From Falsiroseomonas algicola (lineage in GTDB: Bacteria; Pseudomonadota; Alphaproteobacteria; Acetobacterales; Acetobacteraceae): DNA of 64,000 nt. Below, piece after piece: positions 8,906 to 18,222 of this stretch (positions within the stretch are counted from its first letter, which is position 1; each line of letters opens with the position of its first letter). The notes under the pieces were generated by a model. The model did no database searches. It was not told the DNA's origin and saw only the letters and a list, made by a program, of their open reading frames with translations. The stretch covers positions 526,632 to 590,631 of the forward strand of contig NZ_JAAIKB010000003.1 of assembly GCF_011040385.1 (NCBI RefSeq). The letters run 5' to 3'. Both the position numbers and the translations under genes were made by a program.

Positions 8906-9694
8906 ATGGACCATGCGCATCGCCCCGGCGGATGGACGGTGGCCGCGGCCTGGATGGTCGCGATCTACCTGGTGCTGCCGATCAGCATCGTCATCCCCGT
9001 CTCGCTGACGGACCAGCGCTTCCTCTCCCTGCCGCAGGAAGCGCTGAGCCTTCGCCACTACGCCACGGTGCTGGGCAGCGAGGCCTGGCTGGGATCGATC
9101 TGGCAATCCTTCCTGATCGCGGTCGCGGCCACCGTGATCGCCGTCGTCGCCGGGACTCTCTGCGCCATCGGCTGCTGGCGCCTCTCGCGCCGCTCGACGG
9201 AACTGGTCCGGGCGATGATGCTGCTGCCGATCATCATCCCTTCCATCGTCTATGCCGTCGGCCTCTATCGCTACTTCGCGAAGATCGACCTGCTGGACCG
9301 CTTCCTCGGCGTCGCCATCGCGCATGGCGTCACGGGCATCCCCTATGTCGTCATCACCGTCTCCACCGCGCTCGCCGCCTTTGACCCAAGGCTGGAACAG
9401 GCGGCGCGGGGCATGGGGGCCTCGCTGTCGCAGACGCTCCGCTGGGTCATCCTGCCGCGCATCGCGCCGGGCATCGTCTCCGGCGCCATCTTCGCCTTCA
9501 TCCACAGCTGGGATGAGCTGGTGATCGTGCTGTTCATCGCCTCCCGCGACGTCTTCACCCTGCCGCGCCGTATCTGGGACGGCATCAACGAGAATCTGGA
9601 TCCCGCCATGGCCGCCGTCGCCGTGCTGCTGGTGGTGTTCACGCTGGGACTGCTGCTGCTGGACCTGGCGCTGCGGAAGCGCCGCGACGCCTGA
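8906..9694 (+). CDS. ABC transporter permease, PotC type
   Basis: A 262-residue permease, the partner of the preceding PotB-type protein. It has an N-terminal helix VAAAWMVAIYLVLPISIVIP and a coupling loop ARGMGASLSQTLRWVILPR near residue 165. FIHSWDELVIVLFIA is a stretch that is well kept in PotC/PotI-like permeases. It starts 3 bases after the previous stop and ends 10 bases before the amidinohydrolase gene, so transport and hydrolysis genes are almost certainly cotranscribed. Confidence 0.9.
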   Translation: MDHAHRPGGWTVAAAWMVAIYLVLPISIVIPVSLTDQRFLSLPQEALSLRHYATVLGSEAWLGSIWQSFLIAVAATVIAVVAGTLCAIGCWRLSRRSTELVRAMMLLPIIIPSIVYAVGLYRYFAKIDLLDRFLGVAIAHGVTGIPYVVITVSTALAAFDPRLEQAARGMGASLSQTLRWVILPRIAPGIVSGAIFAFIHSWDELVIVLFIASRDVFTLPRRIWDGINENLDPAMAAVAVLLVVFTLGLLLLDLALRKRRDA

Positions 9695-9704
9695 GGGAAC
9701 GACC

Positions 9705-10730
9705 ATGCAAAAGACGCCCGCCACCTTCGCGATGAGCGAGTTCGACCACCGCTACAACATGCTGATCGAGCGCTTCGCGAGCGAGCCCGAGCCCATCTTC
9801 GAAAGCGCGTCGGAACAAGCCTTCGTCTGGGGCCGCGAATGGGGCTGCAACTCCGATGTCGGCCGGCTGCGCGTCGTGCTGATGCACCGCCCTGGTGAGG
9901 AGATGCGCGTCGTGGACACGCTTCCCCACATCCCCGAGCTCAATGCCTTCGGCGATCCCACCACCGGCGCCTATTGGCGCGGCAACCAGCGCCCGACGCT
10001 GGAGGAACAGCAGGCGCAGCACGATGCGCTGGTGGCGGCGCTGCGCGAGGAAGGGGTGGAGGTCGTCTACCTCAAGCGCGCCGCCGCCGGGCGGCACAAG
10101 TCGATCTACACGCGGGACAGCTGCATCGGCATCAAGGGTGGTGCCATCGTCACCCGCATGGGCCCGCGCATCCGCCGGGGCGAGGAAGCACCGGTCACCG
10201 AGACGCTTGCCGCCCTCGGCATGCCCATCCTCCGCACCATCCACGGCCACGGCCTCATGGAAGGCGGCAGCTTCGCCTATATCCGTCCCGATGTCGCCGT
10301 CGTCGGCGTCTCCTCCCGGGTCAATGAGGAAGGCGCGCGGCAACTCGAGGAAGTGCTGGCCGTGCAGGGCACGCGCCTGATCTGCGTGCAGATTCCCGGC
10401 TACCGCCTGCATATCGATGGCGGCTTCGTCATGATCCACCACGACGTCGCCATCGTGAATCCCTCCATGCTTCCCTTCGTCTTCATGGAGGAGCTGAAGC
10501 GCCTCGGCATCCGCATGATCCCGGTCAACCATGAGGATCCGTCCTGGACGGTGAACTGCCTGGCGGTGGCGCCCGGCCGCGTCATCATGAGCGACCGCGT
10601 CAGCGCGCGGACGCAGGATGCGCTGGACAAGGCCGGCATCTCCATTCGCCTGGTCGAGTATGACCGTGTCGGGCTGGGTGGCGGCGGCATCCACTGCTCC
10701 ACCAGCCCGCTGGTGCGCGACCCCATCTGA
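9705..10730 (+). CDS. Amidinohydrolase/amidinotransferase superfamily (arginine deiminase or DDAH-like)
   Basis: A 341-residue protein of the guanidine-modifying pentein fold. RDSCIGIKGGAIVTRMG carries the substrate-binding acidic residue. HGLMEGGSF follows, HIDGGFVMIHHDVA supplies the catalytic His, and GGGGIHCSTSPLVRD places the nucleophilic Cys near residue 330. These are the elements used to cleave guanidino carbons to citrulline or ureido products plus an amine or ammonia. It is the last gene of the ABC operon, which suggests that the imported molecule contains a guanidino group (arginine, agmatine, methylarginine or an opine). Whether it is a deiminase, a DDAH-like enzyme or an amidinotransferase cannot be settled from sequence alone. 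Confidence 0.83.
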   Translation: MQKTPATFAMSEFDHRYNMLIERFASEPEPIFESASEQAFVWGREWGCNSDVGRLRVVLMHRPGEEMRVVDTLPHIPELNAFGDPTTGAYWRGNQRPTLEEQQAQHDALVAALREEGVEVVYLKRAAAGRHKSIYTRDSCIGIKGGAIVTRMGPRIRRGEEAPVTETLAALGMPILRTIHGHGLMEGGSFAYIRPDVAVVGVSSRVNEEGARQLEEVLAVQGTRLICVQIPGYRLHIDGGFVMIHHDVAIVNPSMLPFVFMEELKRLGIRMIPVNHEDPSWTVNCLAVAPGRVIMSDRVSARTQDALDKAGISIRLVEYDRVGLGGGGIHCSTSPLVRDPI

Positions 10731-10878
10731 GGCGGACTTCACGGCAACGTCATCAGCGGTGGCGGCATCGCCCGCTGAATTGTTCATCTTGTTGATTGCG
10801 CCCGTTTCGCGCTTGGCGCTTGTGTCGGAATGCGGCGGCCAACCCCTGGGCGCCACCATCCCAGCCCGCGCAGAGACG

Positions 10879-13059
10879 ATGAAGCTCGATCCCGCCCCCG
10901 TTCTGGGGCAAGGCCCCGCCGGGGCCGACGCCTTGCCGGCCGCCACCGGATCCGATGAGCCAAGTCTTCGCCGGAACCTGGCCATGCTGGTGGGCGCCGC
11001 CGTGCTGCCCGCCCTGCCATTCGGTGTGGCCGCAGGCTGGCTCGGGATCGAGCGGGGGGGTTCGGCACTGCCGCTCCTCGCCGCCGCCGGCGCCCTGGCA
11101 GTGGCGGGTGGAATCGGGGCCACCATGGTGCTGTCACGTCGCCTGTTGCGACCGACCGCCGCGCTGGTGGCGCGGGCCGAGGCCATCGCGATCGATGCGC
11201 CGCCACCGACGCAATGGGTGCTGGGCGTCGCAGAACTCACCCGCGTCGCCCGCGCGCTGGATGTCGCGGCGACGGCGATGCGGGATCGCGAATCCGCCTT
11301 CGCCGCGGCCTTCGAGCAGTCGACCGTGCCGATGGCGCAGGCGGAATGCGGCACCGCCATCCTGCTGCGGGCCAATGCCGCCTATTGCAAGCTGCTGGCC
11401 CGCACGCCGGAAGAGATCATCGGCCAACCCTTCATCGACTTCGTGCATCCCGACGACCGGGCGGAAGACATGGAAGCCTTCCTGCGGCTCTGCCGGGGAG
11501 AGATCGAGACCCATGTGCAGGTCAAGCGCTTCCTGCGCCCGGATGGCAGCGTGCGCTGGGTCAAGCTCTCGACCTCACCCGTGCGGGACGCGCAGGGCAA
11601 TGTGACGCGCACCGTCGCGGTCGTCACGGACGTGACCGGCCGCCGCGCCGCGGAGGCCGCGCTGCGGGACAGCGAGGCGCGGCTGAAGCGCGTGCAGCGC
11701 ATCGGTCGTGTCGGCGGCTTCGAGATCGACTTGCGCAGCGGCGAGAATTCGCGCTCCGCCGAGTACATGGCGCTGCAGGGCCTCCGCGCGGAGAACGCCC
11801 AGGAACTGCATGAGGATTGGGTTCGCCGCCTGCATCCCGAGGATCGCGAGCGTGCGGAACAGCGCTTCTGGGAAGCCGTCTCCGATACCTCCGGCGAGGT
11901 GGAGTACGCCCAGGAGTACCGGATCGTCACGCCATCTGGCGAGGTGCGCTGGATAGCGGCGCGGGCGGAGATCGAGCGCGATGCGCAGGGCAGCTCGCTC
12001 AACATGCTCGGCGCCCATGTGGACGTGACCGAGCTGAAGATGGCGGAGGCGGCGGTCCGGGACCGGGAGCACATGCTGCGCGTGGCGCTGGAGGCCGCGC
12101 GGCTTGGGACCTGGGACGTCGATCTGCGCCGCGGCACGGCCTCCCGTTCCGCACGCGCGCTGGAGATCTTCGGGCTCAGCGCGGAAGATGCCGACACCGC
12201 CTATCCGCGCTTCCGCGACCGCGTCCATCCGCAGGATCGCCCGAAGCTGGAAGCGGCGGTGGCCAGCGTGCGGTACGGCGCAGCGGAGAGCTACCACCTC
12301 GAATACCGCGCCCGCCGCGCGGATGGCGGCTGGGGCTGGGTCGAAAGCCATGGCAGCGTCGCGGCACGGGACCCGGTGACCCGGGAGGCGACGCGCCTGA
12401 TCGGCACGACGCAGGACATCACCGAACGCAAGCAGGCCGAGGAACGCCAGGCGCTGCTGGCGCGGGAAGTCGACCACCGCGCGAAGAACGCGCTCGCCGT
12501 CGTACAGGCCGCGCTGCGGCTGACGGCGAAGACCGACATCAAGAGCTACGTTGCCGCGGTGGAGGGCCGCGTGGCCGCGCTGGCGCGCGCGCACACGCTG
12601 CTGGCCGACGCCCAGTGGAATGGCGCCGCGATCCGCGCGCTAGTGGAAGGGGAGTTGCTGCCCTTCCTGCCCGGCGGCGGACGCGCGCGCGTGCATCTGG
12701 ACGGCCCGCCGCTGCTGCTGCTGCCGGCCGCGGCGCAGGTGGTCTCCATGACGCTGCACGAACTCGCCACCAACGCCACGAAGTATGGCGCGCTGAGCGT
12801 CGAGGGCGGCGAGGTCCGCCTCTCCTGGCATGTGGCGGAGCGCCGTCTGGCGCTGCGGTGGGAGGAGCATGGCGGCCCGCCCATCCCCGATGCGCCGACA
12901 CGCCGTGGCTTCGGGTCGCGCGTGGTGGAAGCGACGGTTCAGGACCAGCTGGGCGGCACGCTGACCCGCCACTGGGCGCCGACCGGGCTGGTGGTGGTGG
13001 CGACGATCCCGCTGGAGCGCGCCATCATGGGCTCGGCGGACAGCGCCGCCGAGCCCTGA
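10879..13059 (+). CDS. Membrane-associated sensor histidine kinase, HWE family, with three PAS domains
   Basis: A 726-residue sensor kinase. Two hydrophobic segments near residues 34-58 and 63-90 flank a very short periplasmic loop, followed by a HAMP-like linker. Three PAS domains follow at roughly 135-250, 265-385 and 395-520. Two of them contain a DVTGRRAAEAALRDSE- or DITERKQAEERQ-type junction. The phosphoacceptor motif EVDHRAKNALAVVQAAL is near residue 530, and the ATPase domain contains the HELATNATKYGAL N box and GFGSRVVEATVQDQLGG. The histidine of EVDHRAKN and the missing F box identify HWE kinases. No response regulator is adjacent, so it is an orphan kinase here. The short periplasmic loop suggests cytoplasmic sensing by the PAS domains. 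The start is ATG 10879; 148 bases upstream hold no gene. Confidence 0.88.
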   Translation: MKLDPAPVLGQGPAGADALPAATGSDEPSLRRNLAMLVGAAVLPALPFGVAAGWLGIERGGSALPLLAAAGALAVAGGIGATMVLSRRLLRPTAALVARAEAIAIDAPPPTQWVLGVAELTRVARALDVAATAMRDRESAFAAAFEQSTVPMAQAECGTAILLRANAAYCKLLARTPEEIIGQPFIDFVHPDDRAEDMEAFLRLCRGEIETHVQVKRFLRPDGSVRWVKLSTSPVRDAQGNVTRTVAVVTDVTGRRAAEAALRDSEARLKRVQRIGRVGGFEIDLRSGENSRSAEYMALQGLRAENAQELHEDWVRRLHPEDRERAEQRFWEAVSDTSGEVEYAQEYRIVTPSGEVRWIAARAEIERDAQGSSLNMLGAHVDVTELKMAEAAVRDREHMLRVALEAARLGTWDVDLRRGTASRSARALEIFGLSAEDADTAYPRFRDRVHPQDRPKLEAAVASVRYGAAESYHLEYRARRADGGWGWVESHGSVAARDPVTREATRLIGTTQDITERKQAEERQALLAREVDHRAKNALAVVQAALRLTAKTDIKSYVAAVEGRVAALARAHTLLADAQWNGAAIRALVEGELLPFLPGGGRARVHLDGPPLLLLPAAAQVVSMTLHELATNATKYGALSVEGGEVRLSWHVAERRLALRWEEHGGPPIPDAPTRRGFGSRVVEATVQDQLGGTLTRHWAPTGLVVVATIPLERAIMGSADSAAEP

Positions 13060-13063
13060 CGCC

Positions 13064-14635
13064 TCAGCGCTTCGTCACGCCCCAGAAGACCGGGACCGTG
13101 GTCGGACGCAGGCCCTCGATGTTGGCGCGATGCGCGGCCAGCGTGCGAAACTGGCCGGCGTTGATGTAGGGCAGCACCTCATAGGCGCGGGCATGGACGC
13201 GATGCAGGATCTCCTGCCGCTTCGCCGCGTCATTCTCCTCCCACCATGACCGGCGCAGATCCTCAAGCTGCTGGTCGCAGGGCCAGCCCGTCAGCCCGCC
13301 CTCGCAGGGGCTGGCGAGGTAGAGGTTGGTCAGCGGGTTCTGGCCATCCAGCACATTGGCGACGGTGACGAAGAAGTTCCAGCCGCCCTGGTCCACCGGC
13401 TCCCGCCGGTTGCGGCGCTGCGTGACCGTCGCCCAGTCCATGCTGGGCACGTCCATGTTCAGCCCCGCGCGCTGGAAGGCCTGCGCCATCACCAGCGTCG
13501 CGGCGTTGTTGATGGGGCTGTCGGCGGCGTTCATGAAGACGATGCGCTGGCCGTTGTAGCCGGCTTCCCTCAGCAGGGCGCGGGCACGTTCCACATTCGC
13601 CTCCCGCAGCCCCTGCGCGCCGGCGCTGCTCTCCAGCGGCGTGCCGCAGAAGAAGAAGGCCGGGCAATAGGGCACCTGTTCACTGGCGCGGATGCCGACG
13701 GCCTGCAGGACCTCCTGCTGGTTGATAAGGTGCAACAGTGCCTGGCGCGCGGCGGGGTTGTTGAAAGGAGGTTGCGTGTGGTTGATGCGCAGCCAGACCA
13801 TGAAGCCCACGGGGTTCAGCGCCATGGTGCGGATGTTGCGGTTGCGCTCCAGCGTCGGGACAATGTCCGGGGAGGGCTGCTCGATGAAGTCGATCTCGCC
13901 GGATTGCAGCGCGGCCGCGGCGGTGGCGGGGTCCGGCATCGCGATCCATTCGACGCGGTCGAGATTCACCACCTTGCCGCCGGCCAGGCCATCCGCGGCC
14001 TCCGCGCGCGGGCGGTAGTTCGGGTTGCGCGTGTAGATTGCGCGATCGCCGACGCGCCACTGGCTGGCCTGAAAGATGAAGGGGCCGCTGCCGGTCGCGT
14101 CCGTGATGGCCGTCGTCGCCGGCGTCTGCGCGATTCGTTCCGGCATCACGAACAGCGCGCTGGCGGTCGGCCGGGCCAGCGCCTCCGTCACCAGGGCGAA
14201 GGGGCGGGACAGGGTGATGGTGAAGGTCTTGTCGTCCACCACCTCCATGCTGGCCGTGGCCGCCGCCAGCGCGCGCCCGACGATGTCCCGCTGCGCCCAG
14301 CGGCGGATGGAGGCGACGGCATCGGCCGCGCGCACAGGCTGCCCATCATGGAAGGCCAGGCCATCGCGCAGCGTGAAGCGGTGCGACAGGCCGTCAGCGC
14401 TGGCGACATGCGTATCGACCATCTGCGGGCGCGCGACGCCCTGGCTGTCCAGCGCGAAAAGCTGGTCATAGACCATGAAGCCGTGGTTGCGGACGAAGGC
14501 CGCGGTGGACTGCACAGGGTCCAGGCTGGCCAGATCGTTGATCAGCACGACCCGCAGCGTGGACTGCGCCTGGGCCAGCCCCGCCGTGAGAGATATCGCG
14601 GCCGCCGCCACCGCCCCGAGCCACCGCCTGCGCAT
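13064..14635 (-). CDS. ABC transporter substrate-binding protein, family 5 (dipeptide/opine/nickel type)
   Basis: A 523-residue periplasmic binding protein with a Sec signal (MRRRWLGAVAAAAISLTAGLAQAQ). The mature domain contains the family-5 signature around TLRDGLAFHDGQPVRAADAV, where the hallmark is a Phe-His-Asp/Asn-Gly turn. Length is typical of DppA/OppA proteins. It is transcribed away from the amidohydrolase-permease operon starting at 14789, with a 153-base divergent intergenic region. It ends 4 bases from the convergent kinase gene. It probably serves the same permeases as the binding protein at 18223-19827, giving the transporter two alternative receptors. Ligands are unknown. Confidence 0.88.
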   Translation of the reverse strand: MRRRWLGAVAAAAISLTAGLAQAQSTLRVVLINDLASLDPVQSTAAFVRNHGFMVYDQLFALDSQGVARPQMVDTHVASADGLSHRFTLRDGLAFHDGQPVRAADAVASIRRWAQRDIVGRALAAATASMEVVDDKTFTITLSRPFALVTEALARPTASALFVMPERIAQTPATTAITDATGSGPFIFQASQWRVGDRAIYTRNPNYRPRAEAADGLAGGKVVNLDRVEWIAMPDPATAAAALQSGEIDFIEQPSPDIVPTLERNRNIRTMALNPVGFMVWLRINHTQPPFNNPAARQALLHLINQQEVLQAVGIRASEQVPYCPAFFFCGTPLESSAGAQGLREANVERARALLREAGYNGQRIVFMNAADSPINNAATLVMAQAFQRAGLNMDVPSMDWATVTQRRNRREPVDQGGWNFFVTVANVLDGQNPLTNLYLASPCEGGLTGWPCDQQLEDLRRSWWEENDAAKRQEILHRVHARAYEVLPYINAGQFRTLAAHRANIEGLRPTTVPVFWGVTKR

Positions 14636-14788
14636 GCGTCACTTCCTCATCCCGATGCCGCGATCATCATCGCAGCGCGGCTGGCGGGCAATGATCTTTC
14701 CGCATCACCGGGTTGACGTGTCCCTATCGTCGTCTGACAGTCCCGTCATCTTTTGCGGTGCGGAAAATGGTATGCGGTGTACGGCGTG

Positions 14789-16411
14789 ATGGCTGAGATG
14801 ATCTTCACCGGCGGTCGCATCTTCCGTGGGCTGGCGGGCGGCTTCGCGGAGGCGATGGCCGTGCGCGACGGGCGCGTCCTGGCGGTGGGTGCGCTGGCGG
14901 AGGTGGAGGCGGCGGCGCCGGACGCACGGCGCATCGATCTGGCGGGCCGCGTCGCGATCCCGGCCTTCAACGAAGCGCATATGCACTTGCTGCCCTATGG
15001 CCTGGCGCTGGCCGGCGTGAATCTGCGCGCGGAACAGGTGCGCACACTGGATGAGGCGCTGAAGCGCATCGGGGACGCCGCGAAGGCCGCGCCCAAGGGC
15101 ACCTGGGTGCTCGGCCGCGGCTATGACCATGCGGAACTCGATATCGGCCGCCACCCGACGGCGGCGGAACTCGATGCCGTCTCGCCCGACAATCCCGTCT
15201 TCATCGTCCGCACCTGCGGGCATATGGGCGTGGCCAACAGCGCCGCGATGCGCGCTGCCGGCGTCGGGCACAACACGCCGGACCCCGAAGGCGGCGTCAT
15301 CGAACGCAAGGGCGGTGCGCTGACCGGCCTGTTCCAGGAACGCGCGATGCGCCTGGTGCGGGACGTGATCCCGCCGCCCGATGCGGAAGCCCTGGTCGCG
15401 GCGATCGAGCGTGCGGGCAACCACCTCGCCTCCTTCGGCTTCGCCAGCGCCACCGACATGAATGTCGGCATGACGGCGGGGATGGCGGAGGTCGAGGCCT
15501 TCCACGCTGCCCTCGCCGCCGGGCGTTCGCCGCTGCGGATGTGGAACGTGCTGGCCGGCAATCCGGAGGGCATCGCCCAGCAGGCGTGGGAAGCGGGGCT
15601 GCGGCCGAACCAGGGCGACGACATGCTGCGCTGGGGCGCGGTGAAGGTCTTTGCCGATGGCAGCGCGGGCGGGCTGACCGCGGCCTTCTTCGATCCCTAT
15701 CTGGAAAGCGCCGGCGGCGGCACCGGTGTCTTCACCTTCCCGGACGACAAGATCCACGCGCTGCTGAAGCTGTATCATGAGCAGGGCTGGCAGCTCGACA
15801 TCCACGCCATCGGCGATGCCGCGATCGAGCAGGTGCTGGTCGGCATGGAACAGGCGGACAGCGCGGCGCATCCCTTTGCCGGGCGCCGCCACCGCATCGA
15901 ACATTGTGGCTTCCTGAACCGTGACCAGATGCGCCGCATGAAGGCGCGCGGCATCCTGCCGGTGCCGCAGCCCGTCTTCATGTACGAATTCGGCGACCTC
16001 TACATCCGCAACCTCGGCCTGCCGCGCAGCGAGAACGCCTACCCGATGCGGACCTGGCTGGAGGAGGGGCATCATCCCGCGGCATCCTCCGACTGCCCTG
16101 TCTCCACCGTTGATCCGTTCATCAACCTCTTCACCATGATCACCCGCAAGACCAGCCGCGGCACCGTGATGGGGCCTGGCGAGGCGCTGACGGTGGAGCA
16201 GGCGGTGCACTGCCAGACCTGGTGCGGCGCCTACACGCAATTCGCGGAGGATCGGCGCGGCACGCTGGAGCCCGGCATGCTGGCCGACATCGCCGTGCTG
16301 TCCCGCGACATCTTCTCCAGTTCGCCCGAGGAGATCCTGCACGACACGCGCGCCGACCTGACACTGCGCGGCGGCTCCGTGATCTTCGACCGGCACGGGG
16401 AGGCCGCCTGA
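14789..16411 (+). CDS. YtcJ-type amidohydrolase, second paralogue
   Basis: A 540-residue amidohydrolase-family 3 protein, paralogous to the one at 174-1790. Metal-site residues are in FNEAHMHLLPYG near residue 65; VRTCGHMGVANSAAM, KVFADGSAGGLTAAF, IHAIGDAAIEQVL and HRIEHCGFLN follow in the family order. The C-terminal LEPGMLADIAVLSRDIF is also typical. ATG 14789 gives the protein an ordinary beginning; an ATG at 14753 would prepend 12 residues. Its TGA overlaps the first permease ATG, so it belongs to the ABC operon and probably hydrolyses what the transporter brings in. Confidence 0.87.
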   Translation: MAEMIFTGGRIFRGLAGGFAEAMAVRDGRVLAVGALAEVEAAAPDARRIDLAGRVAIPAFNEAHMHLLPYGLALAGVNLRAEQVRTLDEALKRIGDAAKAAPKGTWVLGRGYDHAELDIGRHPTAAELDAVSPDNPVFIVRTCGHMGVANSAAMRAAGVGHNTPDPEGGVIERKGGALTGLFQERAMRLVRDVIPPPDAEALVAAIERAGNHLASFGFASATDMNVGMTAGMAEVEAFHAALAAGRSPLRMWNVLAGNPEGIAQQAWEAGLRPNQGDDMLRWGAVKVFADGSAGGLTAAFFDPYLESAGGGTGVFTFPDDKIHALLKLYHEQGWQLDIHAIGDAAIEQVLVGMEQADSAAHPFAGRRHRIEHCGFLNRDQMRRMKARGILPVPQPVFMYEFGDLYIRNLGLPRSENAYPMRTWLEEGHHPAASSDCPVSTVDPFINLFTMITRKTSRGTVMGPGEALTVEQAVHCQTWCGAYTQFAEDRRGTLEPGMLADIAVLSRDIFSSSPEEILHDTRADLTLRGGSVIFDRHGEAA

Positions 16412-17352
16412 TGCTGCGCCACGCCGTCCAGCGCCTGCTGCTGGCCGTGCCGGTGATGTTCGGCGTGCTGCTTGTCGGCTTCCTGCTGATGCAGGTGGTG
16501 CCGACGGACCCCGCGGTGGTGCGTGCCGGACCGAATGCCAGCGCCGAGATCATCGAGGCGATCCGCCGCGACCTCGGCCTCGACAAGCCGCTCTGGCTGC
16601 AGTTCTTCCTCTATCTCGGGCGGCTGGCGCAGGGCGACCTCGGCGTCTCCATCATCAACAACGTGCCCGTCGCGCAGGAGCTCGGCACCACCATCGGCCC
16701 GACGCTGGAACTGATGGTGGCGAGCCTGGTGTGGTCCATCCCGCTCGGCCTCTTCCTCGGCACCATCGGGGCCTATTGGCGCGGCTCGCTGATCGATCGC
16801 GCGGTGATGGCGATCAGCGTCGCGGGCGTCTCCGTGCCGGTCTTCTTCCTCGGCCTCGTGCTGATCTGGGTCGTCGGCTTCCAGTGGCAGTGGCTGCCCT
16901 TCACGGGGCGGGAGGGGCCGCTCTGGACCTGGCAGGGGCTGCGCGCGGTCATCCTGCCGGCCATCACGCTGGGCGGCGTCTTCGTCGGTCCCGTGGCGCG
17001 CATGACGCGCACCGCGGTGCTGGATGTGCTGGGCGCGGACCATGTGCGCACCGCGCGCGCCAAGGGCCTGCCGGAGCGCATCGTCGTGCTGCGCCACGCG
17101 CTGCGCAACGCGATGGTGCCGGTGGTGACGCTGATCGGCCTGCAGATCGGCTTCCTGCTCGGCGGCGCGGTGGTGACGGAGACGGTCTTCTCCTGGCCTG
17201 GCGTCGGCAGGCTCGCGGTCGGCGCCATCCTGTCCTCGGACTTCCCGATGGCGCAGGGCACCATCATCGTCCTCTCGCTCGGCTTCATCCTGGTGAATTT
17301 GACCGTCGATCTCCTCTATGGCGTGCTCGATCCGCGGGTGCGCGCGGCATGA
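16411..17352 (+). CDS. ABC transporter permease, DppB type
   Basis: A 313-residue permease with six expected membrane spans, beginning with the standard RHAVQRLLLAVPVMFGVLL helix and MQVVPTDPA. The periplasmic segment LGLDKPLWLQFFLYLGRLAQ and the coupling-loop region ARAKGLPERIVVLRHALRNA near residue 215 are both characteristic of DppB/OppB. It overlaps the preceding amidohydrolase stop and the next permease start by 4 bases each. Confidence 0.93.
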   Translation: MLRHAVQRLLLAVPVMFGVLLVGFLLMQVVPTDPAVVRAGPNASAEIIEAIRRDLGLDKPLWLQFFLYLGRLAQGDLGVSIINNVPVAQELGTTIGPTLELMVASLVWSIPLGLFLGTIGAYWRGSLIDRAVMAISVAGVSVPVFFLGLVLIWVVGFQWQWLPFTGREGPLWTWQGLRAVILPAITLGGVFVGPVARMTRTAVLDVLGADHVRTARAKGLPERIVVLRHALRNAMVPVVTLIGLQIGFLLGGAVVTETVFSWPGVGRLAVGAILSSDFPMAQGTIIVLSLGFILVNLTVDLLYGVLDPRVRAA

Positions 17353-18200
17353 GCGGCGTGCAGCCCCCCGCGCGGCCCTCCACGCTGCGCGTCCTGCTGC
17401 GGGAGCCCGCCGCGGCTGTCTCCGCCGCGCTGGTCGCCATCACGGTGCTGGCGGCGCTGCTGGCGCCGTGGCTGGCACCCTATGATCCGTATGAGACCGA
17501 CCTGATGGCGATCATGCAGCCGCCAGGCGGGGCCTATCTGCTGGGCACGGATGGGCAGGGGAGGGACATGCTCTCCCGCCTGCTCTACGGGCTGCGCGTG
17601 ACCTTGACGATGGGCGCGTTGAGCCTTGGCTTCGGCGGCGTGCTCGGCGTGCTCATTGGTTTCTGCGCGGCCTATTACCGCCGCGTGGACGGGCTACTGA
17701 TGCGACTGGCGGACATCATGCTTTCCTTCCCCGCCATCCTCTTCGGCCTCGCCATCGCGGCCATTGCGGGCCCGGGTGTGACGGCGGTGGTGATCGCTCT
17801 GTCTGTTGCCACCGTGCCGCTGATGGCGCGTATCGCGCGATCGACCGCGCTGGTGGTGCTGGGTCTCGACTACATCGAGGCCGCGCGCGCGCAGGGCATG
17901 GGGGATGCGCGGCTGATCTGGCGGCACCTGATGCCGAACTGCCTCTCGCCCATCCTGGTCTTCGCCACGCTGCGCTTCGGGCAGGTGATCCTGCTGGGGT
18001 CGGCGCTGTCCTTCCTCGGCCTCGGCGCGCAGGCGCCGATCGCGGAACTCGGCGCGATGGCGGCGCAGGGGCGCACCTTCCTGTTCTTCGCGCCGCATAT
18101 CAGCGTCATCCCCTCGGTCGCGATCTTCGTCATCGTCCTCGCCTTCAACGTGCTGGGGGATGCGCTGCGCGATGCGCTCGACCCCCGGCTCCGCGTCTAG
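17349..18200 (+). CDS. ABC transporter permease, DppC type
   Basis: A 283-residue permease and partner of the DppB-type protein. The N-terminal helix follows a short cytoplasmic tail, then APYDPYETD and YLLGTDGQGRDMLSRLLYG, the recognisable DppC/OppC periplasmic start. The coupling loop AARAQGMGDARLIWRHLMPN is near residue 180. The start ATG at 17349 overlaps the preceding stop. It ends 22 bases before the binding-protein gene. Confidence 0.93.
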   Translation: MSGVQPPARPSTLRVLLREPAAAVSAALVAITVLAALLAPWLAPYDPYETDLMAIMQPPGGAYLLGTDGQGRDMLSRLLYGLRVTLTMGALSLGFGGVLGVLIGFCAAYYRRVDGLLMRLADIMLSFPAILFGLAIAAIAGPGVTAVVIALSVATVPLMARIARSTALVVLGLDYIEAARAQGMGDARLIWRHLMPNCLSPILVFATLRFGQVILLGSALSFLGLGAQAPIAELGAMAAQGRTFLFFAPHISVIPSVAIFVIVLAFNVLGDALRDALDPRLRV

Positions 18201-18222
18201 AACCAAGCAGGGAGAACCAAGC

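Noticed and set aside
14636..14788. TTGACG at 14713 as a sigma-70 promoter for the amidohydrolase operon
   Set aside because: No acceptable -10 box lies 16-18 bases downstream.
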